Assembly: GCA_902461565.1 (NCBI GenBank)
Contig: CABPYL010000007.1
Span: 29,321-93,320, forward strand
Length of the DNA stretch: 64,000 bases
Source of the DNA: an uncultured Porphyromonadaceae bacterium
GTDB lineage: Bacteria; Bacteroidota; Bacteroidia; Bacteroidales; Muribaculaceae
Reading direction: 5' to 3'
A program made the position numbers and the translations under genes. The notes under the pieces were generated by a model. That model did no database searches, had not been told where the DNA came from, and worked only from the letters and a program-made list of their open reading frames with translations. Shown here one piece after another: positions 8,440 through 16,818 of the stretch (position 1 is the first letter of the stretch; each line of letters begins with the position of its first letter).

Positions 8440-9744
8440 ATGGAAAAAAACCTAAACAAATGTAGCCGTCATGCCAATATTTTCAATGGCGGCGGACTAT
8501 CTCTACTTCTTCCCGCAGTGATATTGGCCTGGGCTGTTTTCATGTTATTCGGATGCACTCGGAACAACGCTTCGGAAGCGATTCCGCAGTGCGAGATAAC
8601 AGCTCCTCTTGATTCACTCTTCTCTACCGTTTTCAGCAGTCCGACAGATCCCGGTGCGGTAGTTATGGTTATGCGTGGCGACGATATCGTGTACTCGCGA
8701 GGATTCGGCATGGCCCGACTCGATACCAAAAGACCAATGACCGACAGCACTGTGCTGAATATATGTTCTGCCACCAAGACTTACGTTACCGCCGGAATCA
8801 TGAAATTGGTAGAGGCAGGCCGGCTCGATCTGGATACCCCTCTGAGCGAATTTTTTCCGAATTTCGGTAATCCCATCTTCAGGCGCGTAACCATCCGCCA
8901 CGTGCTTTCACATACATCAGGTCTGCCCGACCTGCGTCCCCGAAACGAGACGGAATGGGAAGATTATGTGAAGAAATTCCCGGAAACCTTCTTTACCAAG
9001 GCTCCGGATTATATGCTGTATGCCCGTGGCGAGGAACTTACCCGATTTTATGAAAAACTTGATACTTTCGCATTTGAGCCCGGTTCGCATTTCGAGTATG
9101 CCAATCCGCCCTTTATGCTGTTGTCCAGGGTGATAAGGCAAGTTACGGGCGAGAGTTTCGTAAAATGGATGAAGCGTGAGATTTTTGATCCGGCCGGCCT
9201 TGTGGAAACAGCTTTCTACGAGCCCGACGCAGTATCCGACAACTTTGCCCACGGATATGTGCCTGCAGGTTCGTGTCAGCTTGAATATACACCGTTCATA
9301 AGCGAGGATGGCCGTTGGCAGGAATACGATTATGGTGAAGCTCCATTCTTTGCCACCCGTGCCGATATGGGCCTGTATACTACACCGCGCGAGTTTATGA
9401 AATGGCAGCGCTATCTGCATGGCGGTAATGTCATTTCCCGCGCTTCTATGGATACGATATCTTCGCCCGTGATACCTACCGGACTGAACCTTAGTAATAT
9501 AAGTTACGCGCTCGGTCAGTTTGTACAGGAGCGCCCCGGTATGCCGCGTAAAATTTTCCATAATACCTCCAATGGTGGTTTCGCCATTTTTGAAGGCGGA
9601 TATCCCGAACAGGAAATTTTTTATCTGATTTTTTCCAACCGCCCCGATTGGAACAGGCTGCAGCTTGCCCGCAAGACCGACAGCATTCTGCTTGCGCACG
9701 GCTGGCTTGTTCCTGTGGATACATTGCCAAATGTTCAGAAATAA
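8440..9744 (+). CDS. Lipoprotein serine hydrolase, class C beta-lactamase/PBP4-like family
   Basis: A 434-residue lipoprotein of the beta-lactamase-related serine hydrolase family (D-alanyl-D-alanine peptidase, esterase or amidase activities; substrate unknown). The lipobox cysteine is C39 (FMLFGC). The nucleophile motif S110-x-x-K113 lies in CSATK, the second motif Y220-x-N222 in FEYANP, and HNTSNGG near residue 392 stands for the KTG box. HVLSHTSGL (about 154-162) is the family landmark. It is the first gene of a four-gene overlapping operon and a tandem paralogue of the next gene. A resistance role is not implied; such enzymes usually act on envelope peptides. Confidence 0.88.
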   Translation: MEKNLNKCSRHANIFNGGGLSLLLPAVILAWAVFMLFGCTRNNASEAIPQCEITAPLDSLFSTVFSSPTDPGAVVMVMRGDDIVYSRGFGMARLDTKRPMTDSTVLNICSATKTYVTAGIMKLVEAGRLDLDTPLSEFFPNFGNPIFRRVTIRHVLSHTSGLPDLRPRNETEWEDYVKKFPETFFTKAPDYMLYARGEELTRFYEKLDTFAFEPGSHFEYANPPFMLLSRVIRQVTGESFVKWMKREIFDPAGLVETAFYEPDAVSDNFAHGYVPAGSCQLEYTPFISEDGRWQEYDYGEAPFFATRADMGLYTTPREFMKWQRYLHGGNVISRASMDTISSPVIPTGLNLSNISYALGQFVQERPGMPRKIFHNTSNGGFAIFEGGYPEQEIFYLIFSNRPDWNRLQLARKTDSILLAHGWLVPVDTLPNVQK

Positions 9745-10933
9745 TATATTCAGATTCTTAGGTCCTTTTTTTTTACTGGCTGCGCTGTCATCCTGTACAG
9801 CCGATTCCGGTGATTCCGGAGATGCCATAGCCGCTCCACTTGACAGTATCTTTGGCACGATGTTCGCAGATGACGAGCCTGGAGCGATTGTCCTTGTTGC
9901 CAAAGGCGACAGCATTATCTACGACAAAGGATTCGGCGTCGCCGACTTCGGTGACGGACGCATGCTCACCGATACCACACTCGTAAATATCTGTTCCATC
10001 AGCAAACAGTTCGCGGCAATAGCGCTGCTGAAACTTCAGGAAGAAGGCAAACTGTCGCTCGACGATTCCGTCAGCAAATATTTCCCGCAATTTAAGGCTC
10101 CGTTTTTCAACCGGATAACGCTTCGTCATCTGCTTTCCCATACTTCGGGCATACCGGATACTCGTCCGCGTACACGGAAGCAGTGGAACAAGTATATAAA
10201 AAATACGTCGTCGGCTTTCGCCAACGTTACGGATTATATGCTGTACAGTCTGACGGGCGAATCGGTGAAGTATATGGAAAACCTCGATTCACTGGCTTTC
10301 GAGCCTGGAACCGCATATGAGTATCAGAATCCTACCTATCAGCTTGCTCTGCCTCTGATAGAGCAGGTTACAGGAGTCGAGTTCAAAGCGTGGATGGACA
10401 GTGTTATCTTCGCTCCTGCGGGAATGGTTAAGACGGAATATCTTGTGCCCTCTGTTCCGCAGCCCGAACTGGCGCATGCCTATATTCCGTCGTCGATGGA
10501 TTCCGCCAACGTCCGCAACTATTACCGTAGCCCCGACGGCAAGTGGCAGGAATGCGACTACGGCGAGGCGAATTTCTTCCCGACAAAGGCCGATGGAGCC
10601 CTTTATACAACCGCCCTCGAGTTCCTTAGCTGGGAAAGGACTCTCTTTTCGGGGAAAATTATAGGAGAGGAATCGCTAAGGCAGGCGTTCAGCGAAATAA
10701 TACAGACCGATGTCCCCGCTACATACTATGGCCTCGGATTCTTTATAGAGCAATTGCCCGGCAACAGGAAAAAGATATATCATACCGGCGACAACGGCGG
10801 TTTCCTTACCATAGAGGCATATTTTCCGCATTCCGATGTGTTTTATCTTATTTTTGCAAACCGTCCTGACTGGAACCGCGAGAAAACAGCGGCAGCTGTA
10901 GAAAAGGTGCTGTCGGATAAAAAACTGATATAA
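9731..10933 (+). CDS. Lipoprotein serine hydrolase, tandem paralogue
   Basis: A 400-residue second copy of the same family, with lipobox C22 (LSSC), S89-x-x-K92 in CSISK, Y198-x-N200 in YEYQNP and HTGDNGG as the third motif. The longer frame from 9665 would lie inside the upstream gene. The ATG at 9731 gives a proper lipoprotein signal (MFRNNIFRFLGPFFLLAAL) and a 14-bp overlap with the first copy, so it is preferred. Sequence blocks such as HLLSHTSGIPDTRPR and YLIFANRPDWNR match the first copy closely, which points to a tandem duplication. The stop overlaps the next start as TAATG. Confidence 0.88.
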   Translation: MFRNNIFRFLGPFFLLAALSSCTADSGDSGDAIAAPLDSIFGTMFADDEPGAIVLVAKGDSIIYDKGFGVADFGDGRMLTDTTLVNICSISKQFAAIALLKLQEEGKLSLDDSVSKYFPQFKAPFFNRITLRHLLSHTSGIPDTRPRTRKQWNKYIKNTSSAFANVTDYMLYSLTGESVKYMENLDSLAFEPGTAYEYQNPTYQLALPLIEQVTGVEFKAWMDSVIFAPAGMVKTEYLVPSVPQPELAHAYIPSSMDSANVRNYYRSPDGKWQECDYGEANFFPTKADGALYTTALEFLSWERTLFSGKIIGEESLRQAFSEIIQTDVPATYYGLGFFIEQLPGNRKKIYHTGDNGGFLTIEAYFPHSDVFYLIFANRPDWNREKTAAAVEKVLSDKKLI

Positions 10934-11721
10934 TGTACAAGCTCCAGATACTTGTTTGTACTACGGCCGCCAGGTTGCCGCATATAGATTTTTCGTTGTG
11001 GCCGCAGGTGGAGGATGCAGGCTATCTGATAGCCTGTCAGAATCCGGGAGGAAAAAATCTGCGGGAACCGCAGCGAAGCGATTTTGAATATATAGAATTT
11101 GACAACCGCGGCCTATCTGTGAACCGCAACCAGGCTATCGCCTCTGCGTCGGCGCCTTATATACTGATAGCAGACGATGATACGGAATTCGTGGCCGAAG
11201 GTCTGCGGGCAATTATCGCCGCATATGATGCCGACCCTGCGCTGGATTATGCCACTTTCCGCGCCGTGATTCCAGGCAATCGCGTATATCCGCCCGACGG
11301 CTATGATTTTGCAAAGGAATACCGTTTTTATTTCCCTATTTCTTTTGAAATAACTTTCCGTCGCAAGAGCCTTAACGACAATAGGCTGCGTTTCAGCGAA
11401 CTTGCTGGCCTCGGGGCTCCTTATCTCTGTGCCGGTGAGGAGGAACTGCTGCTGTGGCATTGCCGTAAGGCGGGTTTGAAAGGTCGTTTTTTCGACATGG
11501 TTATTGTGAGACATGCCGCGGAAACCACATCCGTTACGCGCTCGGCGCAGCCCGGTTTTCTGCGTTCCAAGGGCGTGCTCCTGCGAGTGAAGCGGGGCTG
11601 TCTGGGAGGTATATTACGGCTTCCTGTGGAAGCGCGTAGGTCAAAGGTGCCATTCTTCAGGGCCCTGACGTGGCTGCTTCAGGGCTATGTTTATTCCATC
11701 CGTAACCGGAAAGCGCTATGA
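10933..11721 (+). CDS. Glycosyltransferase family 2-like protein
   Basis: A 262-residue cytoplasmic GT-A fold transferase. The core is visible as NRGLSVNRNQAIASA (about 58-72) followed by the metal-binding D81-D83 in ADDDTEF. A later acidic EEELL (around 168-172) is a candidate catalytic region. Donor and acceptor sugars cannot be read. It begins one base into the stop of the serine hydrolase (TAATG) and its own stop overlaps the next gene by 4 bp (ATGA), so the operon couples envelope hydrolases to glycan synthesis. No acyltransferase or polymerase is on this strand; the O-acyltransferase operon is convergent. Confidence 0.82.
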   Translation: MYKLQILVCTTAARLPHIDFSLWPQVEDAGYLIACQNPGGKNLREPQRSDFEYIEFDNRGLSVNRNQAIASASAPYILIADDDTEFVAEGLRAIIAAYDADPALDYATFRAVIPGNRVYPPDGYDFAKEYRFYFPISFEITFRRKSLNDNRLRFSELAGLGAPYLCAGEEELLLWHCRKAGLKGRFFDMVIVRHAAETTSVTRSAQPGFLRSKGVLLRVKRGCLGGILRLPVEARRSKVPFFRALTWLLQGYVYSIRNRKAL

Positions 11722-12830
11722 AGGTACTTCTGATGGGCGATGCCAGTAACTACCACGCTACTCTCGCCGGTGGATTGCGTGCGCTTGGTCATGAAGTAAC
11801 ACTTGCTTCTGACGGGTCCCGCTGGATGCGTACAGGCCGCGATATCGACCTTGGACGCCACGACAGCAAACTCGGTGGTGCGTTGTTGTGGGCGCGCCTC
11901 TGCGGGCCGCTGCGTTCGCGTCTTTCCGGCTACGATATTGTACAGCTTGTGTCGCCGGGATTTGCCAGACTGCGTCCCGAGCGGCTTATGAAGCTGTTCG
12001 AGCGTCTGCGCAACGATAATGGCGCTGTCTTTCTTACCGACCTCGGCACCGACAGTTCTCTTGTGCGCGACTTTACGGGTCCCAGGCCGGCTCTGCGCTA
12101 TTCCGAATGGCACAGTTCCGAGGGTTTGCGTCCGTGGACCTCTACACCCTCAGCGCGCAGGAATGAATGGCTCTCGCAGCCGCTAATGGAGTATACGGAT
12201 GCTGTCTATGCGGGTGTGAAAGGCATTGTAACGGCACTGTATGAATACGATGCCGTAGCGGCTAAGCAGTATCCCGGTGTCCCGCGCGCGTATGCCGGAA
12301 TACCGATAGATACGGCTTCTGTTCGGCCAGGCAAATTCGATTTCGGGGCCCCGTTGAGAGTCCTGTATGCGGCTCACCGAGGCCGTGAGGCCGAAAAAGG
12401 TGCCGATGTTCTGTTGCATTTGCTTGAAAGGGCCTCTGCGCTGCGGCCCGGGCGGCTCGTTATCGACAAGCCGGCCAATATGCCTTACAACAGCTTTGTG
12501 GAATATATGCGGGGCTGTTCCGTGGTGTGCGACCAGCTGTATTCCTTTACGCCGGCTACGACGGCTTTGCTCGCTATGGCGATGGGATCTGTTGCCATAA
12601 CCGGCGGTGAACCTGAATTTTACGATTTTATAGGCGAAAAAGAACTGCGGCCTGTTTTCAATCCCGAGCCTGATGATTTCGAGGGTACACTGCGCCGTTT
12701 CATAGATATTATAGACAGGCCGGCAGAACTTGACCGCATGTCGGTACAGGCGCGCGAGTTTGTGCGCAGACACAACGATGTTGTGCTGGTGGCGCAACGC
12801 TTCTCCGATTTCTGGGAGAAGATGAAATAA
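11718..12830 (+). CDS. Glycosyltransferase family 4-like protein
   Basis: A 370-residue GT-B protein. The N-terminal Rossmann half begins MKVLLMGDASNYHATLAGGL, with a loop typical of GT4 enzymes of Bacteroidales surface-glycan loci. The C-terminal half includes YAAHRGREAEKGADVLL (around 215-231) and a donor-binding region near residues 275-300. Sugar specificity is unknown. It overlaps the GT2 gene by 4 bp (ATGA). Its stop codon at 12828-12830 directly abuts the stop of the convergent MBOAT gene with no intergenic base. Confidence 0.8.
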   Translation: MKVLLMGDASNYHATLAGGLRALGHEVTLASDGSRWMRTGRDIDLGRHDSKLGGALLWARLCGPLRSRLSGYDIVQLVSPGFARLRPERLMKLFERLRNDNGAVFLTDLGTDSSLVRDFTGPRPALRYSEWHSSEGLRPWTSTPSARRNEWLSQPLMEYTDAVYAGVKGIVTALYEYDAVAAKQYPGVPRAYAGIPIDTASVRPGKFDFGAPLRVLYAAHRGREAEKGADVLLHLLERASALRPGRLVIDKPANMPYNSFVEYMRGCSVVCDQLYSFTPATTALLAMAMGSVAITGGEPEFYDFIGEKELRPVFNPEPDDFEGTLRRFIDIIDRPAELDRMSVQAREFVRRHNDVVLVAQRFSDFWEKMK

Positions 12831-14300
12831 TCAGAACTGGAAGTAGATAAAGGGCGTAACGTCCTCGCTGCGCAGTTCAAGGACAAGCTGTACTGTTACG
12901 ATGAAAATGAGGAGTTTCGCTACCCAGGGCGAGCGCACAAACCATGCTGCGGCTTTGTCCCAGAATCCGGTGGGCAGGCAGTGGGCAACGACGATAACCA
13001 ACATCAGTATAAGCCAAAGCGTGCGTGCGGCGGCGAATGCGGGGAGATAGGCAGGTGAGAAATCGCGGAAGATGCTGCCCAGCACGATTACGGAGTCCTG
13101 CCAGCTGTCGGCGCGGAAGAACACCCAGAGGGCGGCTACGAAAGCGAAGGTAACGAACCACGACAGCGCGCGCACTGGCCATACGTCCGGAATACGCGAC
13201 AGCCACGGTTTTCCAGCTTTATGTACGGCAAGTCCTGCGCCGTGCATGGCACCCCAGAATACGAATTTCCATGCCGCACCGTGCCACAGACCGCCTATAA
13301 GCATTGTGGCGAAATTGTTCAGGTATGTGCGTGCGGTACCTTTGCGGTTGCCGCCGAGCGGAATGTAGATATAGTCGCGCAGCCAGGTGGACAAGGAAAT
13401 GTGCCATCGTCGCCAGAAGTCGGTGAGGTTGCGGCTTTTGTATGGGAAATTGAAGTTTTTGGCAAGTTTGAAGCCCATGATAAGGGCGATACCTATTGCC
13501 ATGTCGGAGTATCCTGAAAAATCGCAGTATATCTGCATTGTGTAGCCGATGACGCCCATCAGTGTCTCGAAGCCGGAGTAGCCGCCCGGAGTCTGGAAAA
13601 TCAGGTCGTTGTACTGCGCGATATAGTCGGCGATAACAGCTTTCTTTACAATGCCGAGAATTATGAGCCACAGACCCATGTATATCTCCTGGCGCGTTGC
13701 GTGGCGGTTCTGCCGTATCTGCGGCAGAAAATAATCGGCGCGTACAATGGGGCCCGCGACAAGAGCAGGAAAGAACGACAGGAAGAAGGCGTATTCCAGC
13801 CATGTGTGTGTGGGCTCCACGCGACGTTTGTACACGTCGATTATGTAGCTCACCGACTGGAAGGTGTAGAATGATATTCCTACTGGCAGAATAAGGTCAA
13901 GGGGCTGGAAGTTGGCGTTGACCATCTGACTTATGTTCCACAGGAAGAAGTTGGCGTACTTGAAGTAGGCAAGTATGCCCAGCGATGTAAGCAGCGAAAC
14001 GGCCACGCAGCAGCGGCGGAAAAGCACTGAGCGGCCGGGGCGGTTCATGACACGGGACAGGCACCAGTCAAGCACCGAGGTGGAGGCGAGCAGCAGCACG
14101 AACCATCCGCTGCTTTTATAGTAGAAATAGAAACTGAACGCCACGACGAAGACAAGCATCTGCCAGAAACGCTTGCGCAGGACGCCGTATACGGGCATAA
14201 AAATAAGGAACAGCGCCCAGAATGTGCCGGAAGAAAACAGCATAGGCGCCGACGGGTCGTAGGACAGCAGTCCGGCGATGTTGTTCCACACGTTTTCCAT
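12831..14300 (-). CDS. MBOAT family O-acyltransferase (AlgI/PatA-like)
   Basis: A 489-residue polytopic inner-membrane protein predicted to pass acetyl groups from a cytoplasmic donor across the membrane to a partner transferase. About ten hydrophobic helices are seen. The signature RRWHISLSTWLRDYIYIPLG includes H300, and the conserved histidine H340 lies in GGLWHGAAW. The longer upstream frame runs into the SGNH gene; the ATG at 14300 overlaps the SGNH stop by one base (TAATG), which fixes the start. With the adjacent SGNH protein it forms the usual two-component O-acetylation machine of alginate or peptidoglycan systems; the target polymer is not known here. Confidence 0.9.
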   Translation of the reverse strand: MENVWNNIAGLLSYDPSAPMLFSSGTFWALFLIFMPVYGVLRKRFWQMLVFVVAFSFYFYYKSSGWFVLLLASTSVLDWCLSRVMNRPGRSVLFRRCCVAVSLLTSLGILAYFKYANFFLWNISQMVNANFQPLDLILPVGISFYTFQSVSYIIDVYKRRVEPTHTWLEYAFFLSFFPALVAGPIVRADYFLPQIRQNRHATRQEIYMGLWLIILGIVKKAVIADYIAQYNDLIFQTPGGYSGFETLMGVIGYTMQIYCDFSGYSDMAIGIALIMGFKLAKNFNFPYKSRNLTDFWRRWHISLSTWLRDYIYIPLGGNRKGTARTYLNNFATMLIGGLWHGAAWKFVFWGAMHGAGLAVHKAGKPWLSRIPDVWPVRALSWFVTFAFVAALWVFFRADSWQDSVIVLGSIFRDFSPAYLPAFAAARTLWLILMLVIVVAHCLPTGFWDKAAAWFVRSPWVAKLLIFIVTVQLVLELRSEDVTPFIYFQF

Positions 14301-15100
14301 TATTTTTCGTTTGGCTGGTGTACAAATATGCGTTTTGGCCGTGCCGATGTCTTTGCGGGCTTTGCCATGCGTATGGGGTGGTTGGAGTGAAGGGGCATCC
14401 AGCGTGCAACGCTGTCCATCCAAAGTGCGGCCGATGTGCGCGTTGGGTGCGCACCGTCCTTGGAACGGTCGAAGTGCATTCCGTCGCTCAGAAAGAACGC
14501 TCCAAGCGGCGCATTGGCGCGGATAAGGTCGTTTATACCGGTGTCTTTTTTCCAGTTCGGCGGTCCTATCCAAAGAAAAGGAATGGTATCGATATCGGCG
14601 ATGATTTTTTTGACGTATTTGTCGCGTTTGGTGGCGATATCACTTACAAAAAGTTCGTTTGCTCCCAGGCAAATGAATATGTAGTCGGGATGCAGGCGTT
14701 CGATGTAGCCTTTCAGCTTGTCGGAGCGTCCCCAAACTTCGGATGTAGAGCTGTACCATGTAACCTGATACATTGTGTGGCCGTTTTCCTGCGCATAGGC
14801 CGCCATACGCGGTCCGAGGCCTTCGAGCATGGAATCGCCGATGAACAGGATGGTTTTAGAGGCTGTGTCGCAGGGAACGGGGAAGGAGGGTGCTTTGTCT
14901 GCGGTTTCAGCAGCTGCCGTAAGGGGAGCGACAGAATCCAAAGGGGCTGCGGTTTCGTTTTTGCCGAATATATGGCTGTGTATTTCCGACGATTTGAGCT
15001 GATGTCCCGCAATAACGGGCATCTCGAAAGCCGACGCTACGGCAAAAATTGCGAAAGCGCAGGCCAACAGAAGCCATAGTTCGATATAGTGTTTTTTCAT
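14300..15100 (-). CDS. SGNH/GDSL-type hydrolase, probable O-acetyltransferase partner of MBOAT
   Basis: A 266-residue exported protein with an N-terminal signal anchor (MKKHYIELWLLLACAFAIF). After a low-complexity Ala/Thr/Pro linker (about 45-75) comes the SGNH domain: block I IGDSMLEGLGP with S90, the oxyanion block LGANE at about 145-149, and the catalytic D215/H218 in KDGAHPT. The SGNH domain faces the periplasm and probably receives acetyl groups from the MBOAT protein encoded next (1-bp overlap). It lies 6 bp after the four-Cys lipoprotein gene, within the pyrE-led operon. Confidence 0.85.
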   Translation of the reverse strand: MKKHYIELWLLLACAFAIFAVASAFEMPVIAGHQLKSSEIHSHIFGKNETAAPLDSVAPLTAAAETADKAPSFPVPCDTASKTILFIGDSMLEGLGPRMAAYAQENGHTMYQVTWYSSTSEVWGRSDKLKGYIERLHPDYIFICLGANELFVSDIATKRDKYVKKIIADIDTIPFLWIGPPNWKKDTGINDLIRANAPLGAFFLSDGMHFDRSKDGAHPTRTSAALWMDSVARWMPLHSNHPIRMAKPAKTSARPKRIFVHQPNEK

Positions 15101-15106
15101 GGAGTA

Positions 15107-15616
15107 TCAATAGCAGATCTGGCGGTAGGAGCCGTCGCGTCCGGGTCCTACGTAGTAGCGGCGCAAGCCGTAGCCATCGGCTGCCGCAGGGCCGCTTACG
15201 GGATGCCCCAGCAGTGAGAAAACATCGTATTCGCTACCGCATACGGGACAGCGCGCGAGCATTGTTTCTGTGTCGATAGCAACACGGATGTCGCGTTTGC
15301 ATTCTACGGGGCATGCAAGGTCGTATGCCTTTGCCTCGCCGAGGACGTCGCTTACAAGCAAAATGCCGCCATATCCGGTGGCGGATATGGCGGTATATGG
15401 AAAATTGCGCGGCAGGCGCTCGTCGATTATGAAGCGTTCGTAGTCCATAGCGCCGGCAACACCGTATACATCCCACTGTGCCACAGTCGGGAATATTATG
15501 TTTACGGAGACCACCGGAATTCTGTCGTCGTTTATGCGGTGGCATGCGCCGAATGCCATTGCAAGCGCTCCGGCAAGTGCCACGACGGCGATTTTTTTGA
15601 ATGCGGCCCCGTACAT
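15107..15616 (-). CDS. Lipoprotein with Rieske-like four-cysteine domain
   Basis: A 169-residue lipoprotein (lipobox AFGAC, cysteine 25). The C-terminal half contains CPVEC, 16 residues, then CPVCGSEYDVFSLLGHPVSG. This matches the second half of a Rieske domain (CPxHGSxFDxxxGxPxxGPA) except that both histidine ligands are missing and the pattern is C-x3-C...C-x2-C. Such a site could bind zinc or an all-Cys cluster instead of a Rieske [2Fe-2S] centre; this is inference. The family is common in Bacteroidales but its role is not known to me. It sits 12 bp after the SRPBCC gene and 6 bp before the SGNH gene. Confidence 0.7.
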   Translation of the reverse strand: MYGAAFKKIAVVALAGALAMAFGACHRINDDRIPVVSVNIIFPTVAQWDVYGVAGAMDYERFIIDERLPRNFPYTAISATGYGGILLVSDVLGEAKAYDLACPVECKRDIRVAIDTETMLARCPVCGSEYDVFSLLGHPVSGPAAADGYGLRRYYVGPGRDGSYRQICY

Positions 15617-15628
15617 GTCGGTGTAGGG

Positions 15629-16042
15629 TTATGCCAGCGAGGCGAAGAGAGTGCCGAACTGGTCCACTGCTTTCTGCAGTGTAGGGCCAACCAGCGGACG
15701 CAGCATGGCGGGAAGGTCTACATCCATTTCGCCGACGATTTCGGAACTGTCGGCACCCTGCGGTTTATACAGGATGTTGATGGACATAGGCACGGGCGAG
15801 TTCTCGGCCTGCAGACGGATGTGGCCGGACTGACGCTCCACGGCATGCAGCGTGATAGAGCCAACCTGTTGGGTGCTGATAACGATGCTGTCGTTCGTGA
15901 ACTTGATGTCGCCTACTTTGGAGCGCTGTTCGGGTGTGAGATCGTCGAGCTTGGCCTGCATGGCACTGAAGTCGGAGAATTTGGCATCGAGGGCTTCGGT
16001 GCCGAGGGCCACGACGGTGGGTTTTGATGAGAATTTAGCCAT
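15629..16042 (-). CDS. SRPBCC-like family protein
   Basis: A 137-residue cytoplasmic protein, recognisable as the small Bacteroidales SRPBCC/START-like protein found directly downstream of pyrE. It has the helix-grip pattern: an N-terminal strand (KFSSKPTVV), helices with DLTPEQRSKVGDIKFTNDSI, then antiparallel strands and a long C-terminal helix (LVGPTLQKAVDQFGTLFASL). These folds bind hydrophobic ligands, but no ligand can be proposed. It starts 12 bp after pyrE, so it is co-transcribed. No signal peptide. Confidence 0.75.
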   Translation of the reverse strand: MAKFSSKPTVVALGTEALDAKFSDFSAMQAKLDDLTPEQRSKVGDIKFTNDSIVISTQQVGSITLHAVERQSGHIRLQAENSPVPMSINILYKPQGADSSEIVGEMDVDLPAMLRPLVGPTLQKAVDQFGTLFASLA

Positions 16043-16054
16043 TGGCGGGTTGTT

Positions 16055-16693
16055 TTAGCGTTCGGGCTGCCAAGCCGCAGGATCTTTGCGCCAGTTGTGG
16101 AGGGTCTCGATGTCACTTTCGCTGATGTAGTGTGTTTCAAGAGCGGCCTCGAGGATGGCGTTGTAGTTGCTGAGGGTAATCAGTTTAACACCTGCGTTCT
16201 CGAAGTTTTCCTCTGCGACGGGGAAGCCGTAAGAGAACAGGGCGACCATACCGACAACCTCGCATCCGGCATTGCGTACAGCCTCAACGGCCTTGAGCGA
16301 GCTTTTGCCGGTGGAGACGAGGTCTTCCACTATCACTACTTTCTGACCCTGGCGAAGATCGCCTTCGATAAGGTTTTCAAGGCCGTGATCCTTGGGGGTA
16401 GAGCGGATGTATGCAAAGGGAAGGTTGAGCACATCGGCAACCAGAGCGCCCTGTGCGATTGCTCCTGTAGCTACGCCGGCAATGGCTTCGGCCTCGGGAT
16501 ATTGTTCCAAAATTACGCGTGCGAGTTCTGTTTTGATGAACGTGCGCAACTCGGGATGCGAGAGCGTGCGGCGATTATCGGTATAGATGGGGGAGTTCCA
16601 GCCCGAGGCCCATGTGAAAGGATTGGCTGGCTGGAGTTTGAGTGCATTGATTTTGAGCAGCTTTTCAGCAAGAAGTCGTGCTACGGTTTTCAT
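16055..16693 (-). CDS. pyrE: Orotate phosphoribosyltransferase
   Basis: Converts orotate and PRPP to OMP in de novo pyrimidine synthesis. The 212-residue protein has the PRPP-binding motif VVIVEDLVSTGKSS (residues 119-132), the orotate-side GWNSPIYTDNRR region (31-42) and the flexible-loop segment STPKDHGLENLIEG (98-111). The length is normal. It is the first gene of a five-gene minus-strand operon that continues through an SRPBCC protein, a four-Cys lipoprotein and an O-acetylation pair. A -7 box TAACTTTG lies 27 bp upstream of the ATG. Confidence 0.95.
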   Translation of the reverse strand: MKTVARLLAEKLLKINALKLQPANPFTWASGWNSPIYTDNRRTLSHPELRTFIKTELARVILEQYPEAEAIAGVATGAIAQGALVADVLNLPFAYIRSTPKDHGLENLIEGDLRQGQKVVIVEDLVSTGKSSLKAVEAVRNAGCEVVGMVALFSYGFPVAEENFENAGVKLITLSNYNAILEAALETHYISESDIETLHNWRKDPAAWQPER

Positions 16694-16719
16694 ATCTGGC
16701 TTAGTGTTTATTCAGGCTG

Positions 16720-16727
16720 CAAAGTTA
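16720..16727 (-). promoter_or_regulatory. -7 box of the pyrE operon
   Basis: TAACTTTG followed by CAGCC on the minus strand, 27 bp upstream of the pyrE start. The -33 region lacks TTTG. Confidence 0.5.
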
Positions 16728-16818
16728 AGAAAAATAACGGAAAAGACAGTTGTCTCATGCCGTAAATACACGCCGTTTTTTCATCAAATAAAGAAGTATT
16801 AACAAAAAGTTTAATAAA

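Noticed and set aside
8440..10933. Beta-lactamase resistance genes
   Set aside because: The motifs fit the broad serine hydrolase family, and tandem copies in a glycan operon argue for an envelope role.
15107..15616. Canonical Rieske [2Fe-2S] protein
   Set aside because: Both histidine ligands are absent, so only a Rieske-like fold is claimed.
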